Positions 6,913-15,245 of a DNA stretch of 64,000 nucleotides are shown one piece after another. Source of the stretch: Chitinophaga parva (GTDB taxonomy: Bacteria > Bacteroidota > Bacteroidia > Chitinophagales > Chitinophagaceae). Position 1 is the stretch's first letter; each line of letters opens with the position of its first letter. The stretch is from assembly GCF_003071345.1 (NCBI RefSeq), contig NZ_QCYK01000001.1, positions 1,240,001 to 1,304,000 of the forward strand. The letters run 5' to 3'. A program made the position numbers and the translations under genes. The notes under the pieces are model-generated. The model saw only the letters and a program-made list of their open reading frames with translations. It was not told the origin of the DNA and ran no database searches.

Positions 6913-8838
6913 TTAGCCCAGTACGGTGATCTTGTTCTTCATCATTTCTATCACAGCGGCAGCAATGCCGGGTGCGTCAAAGCCGCACTCACGGTACAAT
7001 TCCGTGGGCTTGCCATGTTCTATAATGCGATCCGGGATGCCCATCATCTTTACATCGGCTTTGTAGCCATGCAGTGCCATGAACTCCAGGATGGCGCTGC
7101 CAAAGCCACCGGTTACAGTGCCATCTTCCACGGTGATCACCTTATCAAACCGGCTGAACACTTCGTGGAGCAGGGCTTCATCGAGGGGCTTTACAAAGCG
7201 CATATCGTAATGGGCGGGTTGCAGGCCGTCGTTCACCAGTTGCCTGATGGCTTCGGTTACAAAGTTGCCCGGGTGGCCAATGGAGAGGATAGCAATGTCT
7301 TTCCCATCGCGGATCTTACGGCCGGTACCCACGGCAATGGCTTTGAAAGGCTTGCGCCAGTCGGGCATTACGCCCTGGCCACGGGGGTAGCGGATCACGA
7401 ACGGGAGTTTGTTGCTTTCCAGTTGTGCGGTGTACATGAGATTACGCAATTCCTCTTCATTCATCGGTGCGCTGATGATGAGGTTAGGAATGCCACGCAG
7501 GTAAGCAATGTCGTACGCACCGTGGTGGGTGGGGCCGTCTTCGCCTACCAGGCCGGCGCGGTCCAGGCAGAGGATCACCGGCAGCTTTTGTATGGCCACA
7601 TCATGCACGGCCTGGTCAAAGGCACGCTGCATGAAGGAAGAATAAATGGTGCAGAACACCCGCATGCCCTGGGTGGCCAGGCCGGCGGAGAGGGTTACGG
7701 CGTGTTGCTCGCAGATGCCTACGTCAAACGCGCGGTCCGGCATTTTTTCCATCATGAATTTGAGGCTGGAGCCGGAGGGCATGGCGGGCGTTACACCCAG
7801 CACATTCTTATTGGCCTCCGCCAGTTCTATGATGGTTTCGCCAAACACGTCCTGGTACTTGGGCGGCTGGGGCGCATCCACCGGTTTTTTGTAGATCTCA
7901 CCGGTGATCTTGTCGAACAGGCCTGGTGCGTGCCAGGTGGTCTGGTCTTTTTCTGCCAGCGCGTAGCCTTTGCCTTTCGTGGTAACGATGTGCAACAGCT
8001 TGGGGCCGGGAATATCCTTGAGGTCCTGCAGGGTATCTACCAGCTTGGTGATATTATGCCCGTCAATAGGACCAAAGTAGCGGAGCTTCAGGGATTCAAA
8101 CAGGTTGCTGGAGCGGGTTACCACGCCTTTCACGCTGGCTTCCAGCTTGGAGGCCATGTCACGGGTAAAGCGTTTGCCCACGGGCAGCTTGCCCAGCAGG
8201 TTCCACACGTCATCCCGCAGCTTGTTGTAGGTGGGAGAGGTGGTAATGTCTGTCAGGTATTCTTTGAGTGCGCCCACGTTCGGGTCAATGGACATGCAAT
8301 TATCGTTGAGGATAATGAGCACGTTGGAATTGGCCACGCCGGCGTGGTTCAGCGCTTCAAAGGCCATGCCCGCGGTCATGGAGCCATCGCCTATTACGGC
8401 AATGTGCTGGCGGTCATGCTCTCCTTTGATCTGGGAGGCCATGGCCATACCCAGTGCAGCGGAGATGGAAGTGGAGGAGTGCCCCACCCCGAAAGTATCA
8501 TAAGGGCTTTCATCGCGCTTGGGAAAGCCGCTGATGCCTTTGTATTTACGGTTGGTATGAAAAACATCCCGGCGGCCGGTCAGGATCTTGTGACCATAGG
8601 CCTGGTGCCCTACGTCCCACACCAGCTGGTCGTACGGGGTGTTAAACACGTAGTGCAGCGCCACGGAAAGTTCCACTACACCGAGGCTGGCGGCGAAGTG
8701 GCCCCCATGTACGCTCACGACATCAATGATGAACTGGCGGAGTTCTTCACAAACCTGGTTAAGCTTTTCCTTATCAAGTTTCCGCAGGTCGCTGGGGTCA
8801 TCTATAAGGCGCAATAGTGGGCCGGCGGTTATGTCCAT
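6913..8838 (-). CDS. dxs: 1-deoxy-D-xylulose-5-phosphate synthase
   Basis: Dxs condenses pyruvate and glyceraldehyde 3-phosphate to DXP, the first step of the MEP isoprenoid pathway, in the cytoplasm with thiamine diphosphate. The protein is full length at 641 residues. It shows HGGH (44-47), the ThDP motif GDGSMTAG (150-157) and, in the pyrimidine domain, the catalytic-Glu motif DVGICEQHAVTLSAGLA. The C-terminal transketolase domain (VEDGTVTGGFGSAI) is present. A TATTTTTG on the minus strand (8864-8871) could be its -7 element, giving a leader of about 20 bases. A terminator-like hairpin follows before the downstream reductase gene. Confidence 0.97.
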   Translation of the reverse strand: MDITAGPLLRLIDDPSDLRKLDKEKLNQVCEELRQFIIDVVSVHGGHFAASLGVVELSVALHYVFNTPYDQLVWDVGHQAYGHKILTGRRDVFHTNRKYKGISGFPKRDESPYDTFGVGHSSTSISAALGMAMASQIKGEHDRQHIAVIGDGSMTAGMAFEALNHAGVANSNVLIILNDNCMSIDPNVGALKEYLTDITTSPTYNKLRDDVWNLLGKLPVGKRFTRDMASKLEASVKGVVTRSSNLFESLKLRYFGPIDGHNITKLVDTLQDLKDIPGPKLLHIVTTKGKGYALAEKDQTTWHAPGLFDKITGEIYKKPVDAPQPPKYQDVFGETIIELAEANKNVLGVTPAMPSGSSLKFMMEKMPDRAFDVGICEQHAVTLSAGLATQGMRVFCTIYSSFMQRAFDQAVHDVAIQKLPVILCLDRAGLVGEDGPTHHGAYDIAYLRGIPNLIISAPMNEEELRNLMYTAQLESNKLPFVIRYPRGQGVMPDWRKPFKAIAVGTGRKIRDGKDIAILSIGHPGNFVTEAIRQLVNDGLQPAHYDMRFVKPLDEALLHEVFSRFDKVITVEDGTVTGGFGSAILEFMALHGYKADVKMMGIPDRIIEHGKPTELYRECGFDAPGIAAAVIEMMKNKITVLG

Positions 8839-9036
8839 AGACGGGTTGATGGTTTTATACTGTCAAAAATAAGGATTTTGCAGGGAAATACGAGGGAAAA
8901 TGAGTAACAAACACTGCTATATGACCGCGGTCTGTCCACTTCCCCCGCCCTGCTACCATTCATATAAATTAGCCCTGCCCCCGCAGGCCCCTGCGGTATT
9001 TTTGAAATAGCGCGCCGCGTAGTAATTTTAAGAGGA

Positions 9037-10119
9037 ATGCTCAAGAAAATATCCAAATACTGGTGGTGCCAGCTCCTGGGCTGGTTCACCTACTTCGTCA
9101 TCAATGTGTTCCTGGCCTACTCTTTCATGAAGAAGGTGGACCACAACGATGTCATAAACTTGATTTATGTAATTATATTTGGTCTGGCGGGCACCCACCT
9201 GTACCGGCTCATCATACGCCGGAACAACTGGGTGCAGTACAGCTTTGACCAGCTTATCATACTGTTCTTTGCGGGGGTGATCGGCATCGGCGTGTTCATG
9301 ACCCTGGGCGTTACGGTGTGTATAACGCTGAATCCCAGTCAGTTTGCCCCGCCGGCCGATCTCCAGGAGTTCATGAACCTGTTTTCGGAAAGCCTTTCCC
9401 AGGACGGCCTGAAGAGCCTGCTGGGCATGATGGCCATCAGCACCACGTGGCTGCTTATCTACTTTGCCTGGCATTACGTGGAGCGCAACCGGAACTCGCA
9501 GGTGAACCAGCTGAAACTGGAAAGTACCGTGAAGGAGCTGGAGCTCAAGACCATCAAGGCGCAGCTGAACCCGCATTTTATTTTTAACGCGCTCAACAGT
9601 ATCCGCGCCCTGGTAGATGAGAACCCTCAGCGGGCCCGGACCGCCATCACAGAACTGTCTAACATCCTGCGTAGCTCCATGGCTACGGAAAAGGTAGAAA
9701 CAGTGAGCCTGGAGGCGGAACTGAATATTGTAAAAGATTACCTGGCACTGGAAACCATCCGTTTTGAGGAAAGGCTGAAAGTGCAATACCTGATAGACCC
9801 GGCCACGCTGGAACTGCCTATACCGCCCATGATGTTGCAAACCCTCGTGGAGAATGCCATCAAACACGGTATTTCCCGGCAGATCCACGGAGGGGAAGTA
9901 GTGATCAGCTCCCGCCTGGTGGAACTGAATCATGTGCTCACCATCCGCAACACCGGCCAGTTACACCCGAACAGGGCCACTGCAGGCGATGGACACGGTT
10001 TTGGCCTGCAAAGCACACGGCAGCGGCTCAGCCTCCTGTTTGGCAACCGCGCCTCTTTTGACATCTACAACGACGACGCCGCCCACGTGGAAGCACGGGT
10101 GCAGATGCCGGTAGTGTAA
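9037..10119 (+). CDS. LytS/YehU-type sensor histidine kinase
   Basis: A membrane-bound histidine kinase of 360 residues. Four hydrophobic segments fill residues about 10-160. A short coiled linker then leads to the His_kinase domain with the phospho-acceptor H180 in QLNPHFIFNALNS, and a C-terminal ATPase domain with the N-box (LVENAIKHGIS) and G-box (GHGFGLQSTRQRL). This class pairs with LytTR regulators, and one follows 44 bases downstream. The stimulus is unknown. TATTTTTG at 8997-9004 could be the -7 element. The short gap to the regulator contains repeated ACGATT/AACGA words. Confidence 0.93.
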   Translation: MLKKISKYWWCQLLGWFTYFVINVFLAYSFMKKVDHNDVINLIYVIIFGLAGTHLYRLIIRRNNWVQYSFDQLIILFFAGVIGIGVFMTLGVTVCITLNPSQFAPPADLQEFMNLFSESLSQDGLKSLLGMMAISTTWLLIYFAWHYVERNRNSQVNQLKLESTVKELELKTIKAQLNPHFIFNALNSIRALVDENPQRARTAITELSNILRSSMATEKVETVSLEAELNIVKDYLALETIRFEERLKVQYLIDPATLELPIPPMMLQTLVENAIKHGISRQIHGGEVVISSRLVELNHVLTIRNTGQLHPNRATAGDGHGFGLQSTRQRLSLLFGNRASFDIYNDDAAHVEARVQMPVV

Positions 10120-10124
10120 GGAAA

Positions 10125-10156
10125 CGATTCACATTTAACGATTAACGAACAACGTT
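10125..10156 (+). repeat. short degenerate repeat after the histidine kinase stop
   Basis: The words AACGATT, AACGATT, AACGA and AACAACG follow one another in 32 bases directly after the kinase stop codon. Only one arm is present. It resembles the post-stop repeats seen at other loci in this window. Confidence 0.4.
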
Positions 10157-10163
10157 TACTCGT

Positions 10164-10892
10164 ATGAAAAAAGCATTGATCATCGACGACGAGCGATTGG
10201 CCAGAAGTGAACTGAAAAAGTTACTGGTAGACCACCCCGAAATACTCGTGGTAGGCGAAGCCGTAAATGCAAAGGACGGCCTGGAGAAGATCGAGGCCCT
10301 GCGCCCTGACCTGCTCTTCCTGGACGTACAAATGCCCGACCAGACCGGCTTTGAGCTGCTGGCAGAACTGGAGCGCGCCCCCCAGGTGATCTTCATTACC
10401 GCTTATGACGAACACGCCCTCAAGGCATTTGAATACAATGCACTGGACTACCTGCTGAAGCCCGTAGAGCCCAAACGCCTGGCGGATGCTATCCACAAAC
10501 TGCACCAGGCAGATGAAAAAGAAAGACAGGCCGTGGCCGGTGGCCTGCGCAACATCCTGTCTGAAAACGACCAGGTATTTGTAAAAGACGGTGACCGCTG
10601 CTGGTTTGTGAAACTCCAGGAGATCCGCCTTTTTGAAAGCGTAGGCAACTACGCCCGCGTGTATTTTGAAGGCAACAAACCCCTCATCCTTAAATCACTC
10701 AACGCCCTGGAAGAGCGCCTGGATGAGCGTACCTTTTTCCGCGCCAACCGTAAGCATATCGTAAATCTCCGCATGATCGAAAAGATAGATACTTATTTTA
10801 ACGGAGGCTTGCTGCTGGAAATGAAAGGCGGAGAGAAAATTGAAGTGAGCAGGCGGCAGGCGGTGAAGTTTAAAGAGATGATGTCGCTTTAA
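10164..10892 (+). CDS. LytTR family response regulator
   Basis: A 242-residue two-component regulator. The receiver domain (1-120) has the acidic pair D8/D9, the phospho-acceptor D54 (LLFLDVQMP) and K99 (YLLKP). The C-terminal LytTR DNA-binding domain (about 140-240) shows typical segments: GDRCWFVKLQEIRLFESVGNY (start), FFRANRKHIVNL and VSRRQAVKFK. It should be phosphorylated by the upstream kinase and bind DNA as a dimer. No target can be inferred. Its stop codon is followed after two bases by an arm of a perfect 33-bp inverted repeat. Confidence 0.95.
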   Translation: MKKALIIDDERLARSELKKLLVDHPEILVVGEAVNAKDGLEKIEALRPDLLFLDVQMPDQTGFELLAELERAPQVIFITAYDEHALKAFEYNALDYLLKPVEPKRLADAIHKLHQADEKERQAVAGGLRNILSENDQVFVKDGDRCWFVKLQEIRLFESVGNYARVYFEGNKPLILKSLNALEERLDERTFFRANRKHIVNLRMIEKIDTYFNGGLLLEMKGGEKIEVSRRQAVKFKEMMSL

Positions 10893-10894
10893 AA

Positions 10895-11122
10895 CGTACA
10901 ACGTACAGCGTACAACGTACAACGTACAGCGGAGCAAAGCGGGGAAAGCTGGCCGGTGTTGAGATTTGGCAAAAAGGGATAGAGATATCTTGTACATCGT
11001 ATTTTGTACAAACCGGCCGAAGTATACGGTTACAATGGGTAGTAATATAAACGGAAAATGCCGGCACTGCGCCGGCATTTTTTATGTAAGTACGTTGTAC
11101 GTTGTACGCTGTACGTTGTACG
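10895..11122. repeat. perfect 33-bp inverted repeat flanking a terminator
   Basis: Bases 10895-10927 and 11090-11122 are exact reverse complements over 33 bases. Both arms are built from the 7-base word ACGTACA and its variants. The left arm starts 2 bases after the response-regulator stop; the right arm starts 5 bases after the glnS stop on the other strand. Thus both convergent mRNAs carry the same 33-base sequence in the same sense just after their stop codons. The 162-base middle contains a bidirectional terminator (11056-11083). Confidence 0.85.
11056..11083. terminator. bidirectional terminator between the response regulator and glnS
   Basis: AAATGCCGGC pairs perfectly with GCCGGCATTT around a 5-base loop. 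The plus side has a run of six T, and the minus side a run of four T. Confidence 0.85.
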
Positions 11123-11127
11123 ATTTT

Positions 11128-12795
11128 TTATCCCTTTTTTGCCTCCTTGGCCCAGGTATCTTTCAGTGTTACAATGCGGTTGAATACTGGCTTTTCCGGA
11201 GTGGAATCGTTGTCCACCACGAAGTAGCCTTTGCGCAGGAACTGGAAGCGCTCGCCTACCTGTGCTTTGGTGAGGGAAGGCTCTATGAGCGCATTTCCGA
11301 TCACCTGGAGAGAGTCCGGGTTGAGGAAGGATTTGAAATCACCTTCTTCATTGCCGGGTTCCGGCACGTTGAAAAGGCGGTCGTACAGGCGTACTTCTGC
11401 CTGCTGTGCATGGGCGGCGCTCACCCAGTGGATGGTGCCCTTTACCACCAGGCCGCTGGTGTCGTTACCACTTTTGCTTTCCGGCAGGTAGCGGCAGTAG
11501 ATGGCGCTCACATTGCCATCCGCATCTTTGCCAAAGCTTTCACACTGGATCACGTAGGCAGATTTGAGGCGCACGGCCAGGCCCGGGCCCAGGCGGAAGA
11601 ACTTTTTGGCAGGTACTTCCATGAAGTCTTCCCGCTCAATGTAAAGTGTATTGCTGAAAGGCACTTCACGGGTACCGCCGTTTTCATCTTCGGGGTTGTT
11701 TTCCGTGTGCAGGATCTCCACCTGGCCCTCCGGGTAGTTGGTGATCACCACTTTTACGGGGTCCAGTACGGCCATCACGCGGGGAGCGGTTTTATTCAGC
11801 TCTTCGCGGATGCAGAATTCCAGCAGGGAAAAATCGATCAGGTTGTCGCGCTTCTGCACGCCTATCTTTTCGCAGAACATGCGGATGCTGGCGGGCGTAA
11901 AGCCGCGGCGGCGCAGGCCGGAAATAGTGGGCATGCGGGGATCGTCCCAGCCGCGTACGTGGCCTTCCTGTACCAGCTGTATCAGTTTGCGCTTGCTCAT
12001 CACCGTGTAGGTCATGTTCAGGCGTGCAAATTCATACTGGTGGCTGGGGAAGATGCCCAGCTGCTCAATGAACCAGTCGTACAGCGGGCGGTGGGGAATG
12101 AACTCCAGCGTACAGATGGAGTGGGTGATCTTTTCAATGCTATCGCTCTGCCCGTGGGCAAAATCGTACATCGGGTAAATGCACCAGGCATCGCCGGTGC
12201 GGTGGTGGTGGGCGTGTTTAATGCGGTACATGAGCGGGTCGCGCATGTGCATGTTGGGCGAGGTCAGGTCGCCCTTGGCGCGCAGCACCATTTCTCCATC
12301 CTTGAATTCCCCTTTGCGCATGCGGGCAAAGAGATCCAGGTTTTCCGCCACGCTGCGGCTGCGTGCGGGCGTGGGCGTGCCGGGTACGGTGGGTGAGCCC
12401 TTGGCGGCGGCAATCTGCTCCGGGGTAGCTTCATCCACATAGGCCAGGCCTTTTTCGATCATCTGTACGGCAAACTGGTACAGTTGTTCAAAGTAGTCGG
12501 AGGCGTATAGTTCCTGGGCCCATTCAAAGCCCAGCCATTTGATGTCTTCTTTGATGGAATCTACATATTCCACGTCTTCCTTTACCGGGTTGGTATCGTC
12601 AAAACGCAGGTTGGTCTTGCCACCATATTTCTGCGCCAGGGTAAAGTTAAGGCAGATGGATTTGGCATGGCCAATGTGCAGGTAGCCATTGGGCTCCGGC
12701 GGAAAGCGGGTGAGCACGCGGCCCCCATTGGTGCCTGCTGCAATGTCGTCTTCTACGATCTGTTCCAGGAAATTGAGGGATCTTTCTTCGCTCAT
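11128..12795 (-). CDS. glnS: glutaminyl-tRNA synthetase
   Basis: GlnRS charges tRNA-Gln with glutamine in the cytoplasm. This is a class I synthetase: the HIGH motif is at residues 40-43 ([16 protein letters not shown]), and the KMSKS equivalent is VMSKRKL. The C-terminal half is the all-beta anticodon-binding region. The 555 residues match bacterial GlnRS rather than the shorter GluRS. The presence of GlnS means Gln-tRNA need not come from the GatCAB route. The leader upstream contains one arm of an imperfect inverted repeat shared with the divergent gene. Confidence 0.96.
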   Translation of the reverse strand: MSEERSLNFLEQIVEDDIAAGTNGGRVLTRFPPEPNGYLHIGHAKSICLNFTLAQKYGGKTNLRFDDTNPVKEDVEYVDSIKEDIKWLGFEWAQELYASDYFEQLYQFAVQMIEKGLAYVDEATPEQIAAAKGSPTVPGTPTPARSRSVAENLDLFARMRKGEFKDGEMVLRAKGDLTSPNMHMRDPLMYRIKHAHHHRTGDAWCIYPMYDFAHGQSDSIEKITHSICTLEFIPHRPLYDWFIEQLGIFPSHQYEFARLNMTYTVMSKRKLIQLVQEGHVRGWDDPRMPTISGLRRRGFTPASIRMFCEKIGVQKRDNLIDFSLLEFCIREELNKTAPRVMAVLDPVKVVITNYPEGQVEILHTENNPEDENGGTREVPFSNTLYIEREDFMEVPAKKFFRLGPGLAVRLKSAYVIQCESFGKDADGNVSAIYCRYLPESKSGNDTSGLVVKGTIHWVSAAHAQQAEVRLYDRLFNVPEPGNEEGDFKSFLNPDSLQVIGNALIEPSLTKAQVGERFQFLRKGYFVVDNDSTPEKPVFNRIVTLKDTWAKEAKKG

Positions 12796-12805
12796 AAAAT
12801 AATTG

Positions 12806-12919
12806 GATGTATTAGGTAGTATGTATTAAGTACTATGTATAGCGGATGTTATACTTTTTACTTTTACATAGCTGTACTGGCACAAAATACTTAATACCGG
12901 CTACATAATACCTAATACC
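12806..12919. repeat. imperfect inverted repeat in a divergent leader region
   Basis: Left arm 12806-12840 and right arm 12882-12918 are reverse complements apart from a 7-base insertion and a few mismatches. Shared words are TACTTAATAC and ACCTAATAC. Each arm lies on the leader side of one of the divergent genes glnS and the B12-binding subunit gene, so each leader would carry a similar sequence in the same sense. Confidence 0.65.
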
Positions 12920-12986
12920 TTTTAAAGCCCCCAAAGGTAATGTTTTCACAAAAACATACATTTACATACTAATCATCCCAAAACAC

Positions 12987-13406
12987 ATGTCCATTCAGCA
13001 AGAAAGACCGGTACGCGTACTGGTAGCAAAAGTAGGCCTGGACGGCCACGACCGCGGGGCCAAGGTAATTGCGGCCGCCCTGCGGGATGCCGGCATAGAA
13101 GTGATCTACACCGGCCTGCGCCAGACCCCCGAGATGGTGGTAAATGCGGCCCTGCAGGAAGATGTGGACGCCATTGGCATCAGCATCCTGTCCGGCGCCC
13201 ACATGACCGTGTTTCCCAAGGTGATCCAGTGTATGAAAGACAAAGGCCTGGATGATGTGCTGCTCACCGGCGGCGGCATTATCCCGGAAGATGATATCGC
13301 CGCCCTGCACAAAATGGGCGTAGGCAAGCTGTTCCCACCCGGTACGGATACCCGGGATATTGCCGCTTATATTACCGGCTGGGTGAAGGAGCACCGGCAG
13401 TTTTAG
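12987..13406 (+). CDS. stand-alone cobalamin-binding subunit of a methylmalonyl-CoA-mutase-type enzyme
   Basis: A 139-residue B12-binding domain protein. It has the DxHxxG motif (GLDGHDRG, D19-G24) whose H21 coordinates cobalt, followed by SILSGAH and the TGGGIIP loop. In methylmalonyl-CoA mutase this domain is usually fused to the substrate-binding TIM barrel. A free version is known in split acyl-CoA mutases (isobutyryl-CoA or 2-hydroxyisobutyryl-CoA mutase small subunits and archaeal-type MCM). The large subunit is not in the window. Methylmalonyl-CoA epimerase is encoded about 16 kb away (29556). The substrate is inferred only. Confidence 0.88.
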   Translation: MSIQQERPVRVLVAKVGLDGHDRGAKVIAAALRDAGIEVIYTGLRQTPEMVVNAALQEDVDAIGISILSGAHMTVFPKVIQCMKDKGLDDVLLTGGGIIPEDDIAALHKMGVGKLFPPGTDTRDIAAYITGWVKEHRQF

Positions 13407-13415
13407 TGGGAGATG

Positions 13416-13443
13416 GCCCGGGTAAGAGGCATTTTACCCGGGC
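13416..13443 (+). terminator. strong hairpin after the B12-binding subunit gene
   Basis: GCCCGGGTAA and TTACCCGGGC form a perfect 10-bp stem with an 8-base loop, ten bases after the stop. No immediate T-run follows, so termination is likely but not certain. Confidence 0.5.
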
Positions 13444-13527
13444 GGGGCAGAAATTTTAGGGGAAAGCTGAAACTTTTTGGGAAGCCGGCCGTCTTTAAGA
13501 TGTACTTATTCCAAAAAATACCCAATC

Positions 13528-14346
13528 ATGAAACACCTTCATCCGCTGTACTATTTCCTTTTCTCCCTGCTGTTTCCCCTGGCCGGCAAGTCCCAGTCAG
13601 ATACTTCCCGTGCCCATGATACCACCCATCGCGACCTGCACATGAGATGGGACCTCCGTGTGCATGACAATTACAGCGATGTGCCGGAACGCAAGGTCTA
13701 TGTGACCTGGGGCGGCGATGGCCCCCTGCTGTCGTTTGGCAGCATTAAAGAGAACGGAGAGCATGTGCGCAACATTCCCCGTTTTTCTTTTTTTGTGAAT
13801 GTGGGCAATAACTTCAACTACAATTTCAGCAAACATTTTGGGGTGTTCACCGGTCTTAACCTGCGCAATGTGGGCCTTATCACCAAGGAGAACGATTCCC
13901 TGAAACTCAAGCGCCGCGTGTATTCCCTGGCCATACCCATCGGCATCAAGCTGGGCGAGGTAAGGCATGGCACCATCATGTTCTTTGCCGGTGGTGAGTA
14001 TGCGCTCAATTTTAATTATAAGGAGAAACAGTTCATAGACGGCGACAAGCGGCACAAATTCAATACCTGGTTCAGCGACCGCACGCCACTCTTCCAGCCT
14101 TCCGTATTTGCGGGCATCCGCTTCCACCCGGGCATTGGCCTCAAGGTACAGTACTTCCTCACCGACTTCCTCAATAAAGATTACCACGAAACTGTAGCTG
14201 GTGTAAAGACCTACCCCTATGCACAAACGGACAGTAAAATGTTTTTTGTTACCTTAAGCTATAATTTTGCGCGGCCACCACATGATCATTATGATGGCCG
14301 GTACAAGCATTATCATAAGCACGACCATAAAACATCCAATCCATAA
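13528..14346 (+). CDS. outer-membrane beta-barrel protein
   Basis: A 272-residue secreted protein. I use the ATG at 13528 because it places a signal peptide at the N-terminus (KHLHPLYYFLFSLLFPLAGKSQS); the frame opens earlier but with a basic, non-signal extension. After a His-rich mature start, the sequence has alternating strands (FFVNVGNNFNYNFSKHFGVF, LKVQYFLTDFLNK) and an aromatic end of the barrel (FFVTLSYNFARPP). It finishes with a His/Lys-rich tail (HYDGRYKHYHKHDHK), which could bind metal. Similar PorT/PF13568-type barrels are common in Bacteroidota. Function unknown. Confidence 0.75.
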   Translation: MKHLHPLYYFLFSLLFPLAGKSQSDTSRAHDTTHRDLHMRWDLRVHDNYSDVPERKVYVTWGGDGPLLSFGSIKENGEHVRNIPRFSFFVNVGNNFNYNFSKHFGVFTGLNLRNVGLITKENDSLKLKRRVYSLAIPIGIKLGEVRHGTIMFFAGGEYALNFNYKEKQFIDGDKRHKFNTWFSDRTPLFQPSVFAGIRFHPGIGLKVQYFLTDFLNKDYHETVAGVKTYPYAQTDSKMFFVTLSYNFARPPHDHYDGRYKHYHKHDHKTSNP

Positions 14347-14406
14347 AACGTCGCAGGCCGGTTGAATGCAACACAGACGGGGCTTGCGGCACAAACCTGC
14401 TTCCTC

Positions 14407-15183
14407 ATGTATGCAACGCTGAATACCCAGCTGATTGACGGTACCTACCTCATTACGATCAACCGGCCTGATAAAATGAATGCCCTGAACCAGCAGGTGA
14501 TGGCCGACCTGGCCCTGGCGGTGGACGAAGTGTACAGCCGTGACGACGTTAAAAGCGCCATCATCACCGGCGCGGGCGAAAAGGCCTTTGTGGCCGGCGC
14601 CGATATCTCCGAGTTCCTGCAACTCACGCCTGCAGAAGGCGCTGACCTGGCCCGGCGCGGACAGGTGATCTTCCAGCGTATAGAAAATTGTGTAAAACCC
14701 ATTGTGGCCGCGGTGAACGGTTTTGCCCTCGGCGGGGGCTGCGAACTGGCCATGGCCTGTCATTTCCGCGTGGCCAGCGATAAGGCGAAGTTTGGTCAGC
14801 CGGAGGTGAACCTGGGCCTCATTCCCGGGTACGGTGGCACCCAGCGCCTCACGCAACTGGTGGGTAAAGGCAAAGCCATAGAACTGATGCTCACAGCCGA
14901 TATGCTGCCTGCCACGGATGCCCTTTCCTGGGGCCTGGTAAACCATGTAGTGGCCCCCGATCAATTGCTTGCCTTCACCCAAAGCCTGCTGCAAAAGATA
15001 CACGCCAAAGCGCCCCTGGCCGTGGCCCGGGTGCTCCAATCCGCCAATGCCGCCCTGGACAAGGAAACCGATGGCTACGCTTTTGAAATGAAATCCTTCG
15101 GCGAATGCTTTGGCACAAAAGACCTGCAGGAAGGCGCGCAGGCATTCCTGGAGAAAAGGCCCGCCAAGTTTACGGGGAACTGA
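14407..15183 (+). CDS. enoyl-CoA hydratase/isomerase family protein
   Basis: A crotonase-fold enzyme of 258 residues that probably hydrates trans-2-enoyl-CoA in beta-oxidation. The oxyanion hole and CoA motif (AGADISEF) are present. Both catalytic glutamates are present: E113 in GGGCELAMAC and E133 in PEVNLGLIPGYGGTQ. Having both favours hydratase over isomerase or dehalogenase activity. The ATG at 14407 is preferred; a TTG at 14362 would add 15 residues with no family character. It is followed, just after its stop, by repeated AGCTAACA words and then fumC. Confidence 0.9.
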   Translation: MYATLNTQLIDGTYLITINRPDKMNALNQQVMADLALAVDEVYSRDDVKSAIITGAGEKAFVAGADISEFLQLTPAEGADLARRGQVIFQRIENCVKPIVAAVNGFALGGGCELAMACHFRVASDKAKFGQPEVNLGLIPGYGGTQRLTQLVGKGKAIELMLTADMLPATDALSWGLVNHVVAPDQLLAFTQSLLQKIHAKAPLAVARVLQSANAALDKETDGYAFEMKSFGECFGTKDLQEGAQAFLEKRPAKFTGN

Positions 15184-15219
15184 GACAATTTAACCAGCTA
15201 ACAAGCTAACAATCCCCTA
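15184..15219 (+). repeat. short degenerate repeat after the enoyl-CoA hydratase stop
   Basis: The words AACC, AGCTAACA, AGCTAACA and CTAAC follow the stop codon within 36 bases. No complementary arm is visible. It has the style of the other post-stop repeats in the window. Confidence 0.4.
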
Positions 15220-15225
15220 ACTTTG
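15218..15225 (+). promoter_or_regulatory. candidate -7 element for fumC
   Basis: TAACTTTG matches TAnnTTTG and lies 21 bases before the fumC start codon. No convincing -33 (TTTG) is present at the usual 17-23 base distance. Confidence 0.4.
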
Positions 15226-15245
15226 GCTCACAAAAAATCACAGAT

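Noticed and set aside
6895..8817. 640-residue open frame on the plus strand, antisense to dxs
   Set aside because: It lies wholly opposite a complete, motif-bearing dxs. Its sequence is rich in His/Gly and lacks domains; long antisense frames arise from the codon bias of this genome. The same applies to the frames opposite glnS, fumC, the TonB receptor, murF-alr, mrdA, galE and pit.
8981..9004. CCGCAG/CTGCGG hairpin followed by TATTTTTG before the histidine kinase
   Set aside because: It looks like a terminator, but the region is divergent with no plus-strand gene upstream. The T-rich part is better explained as a -7 element.
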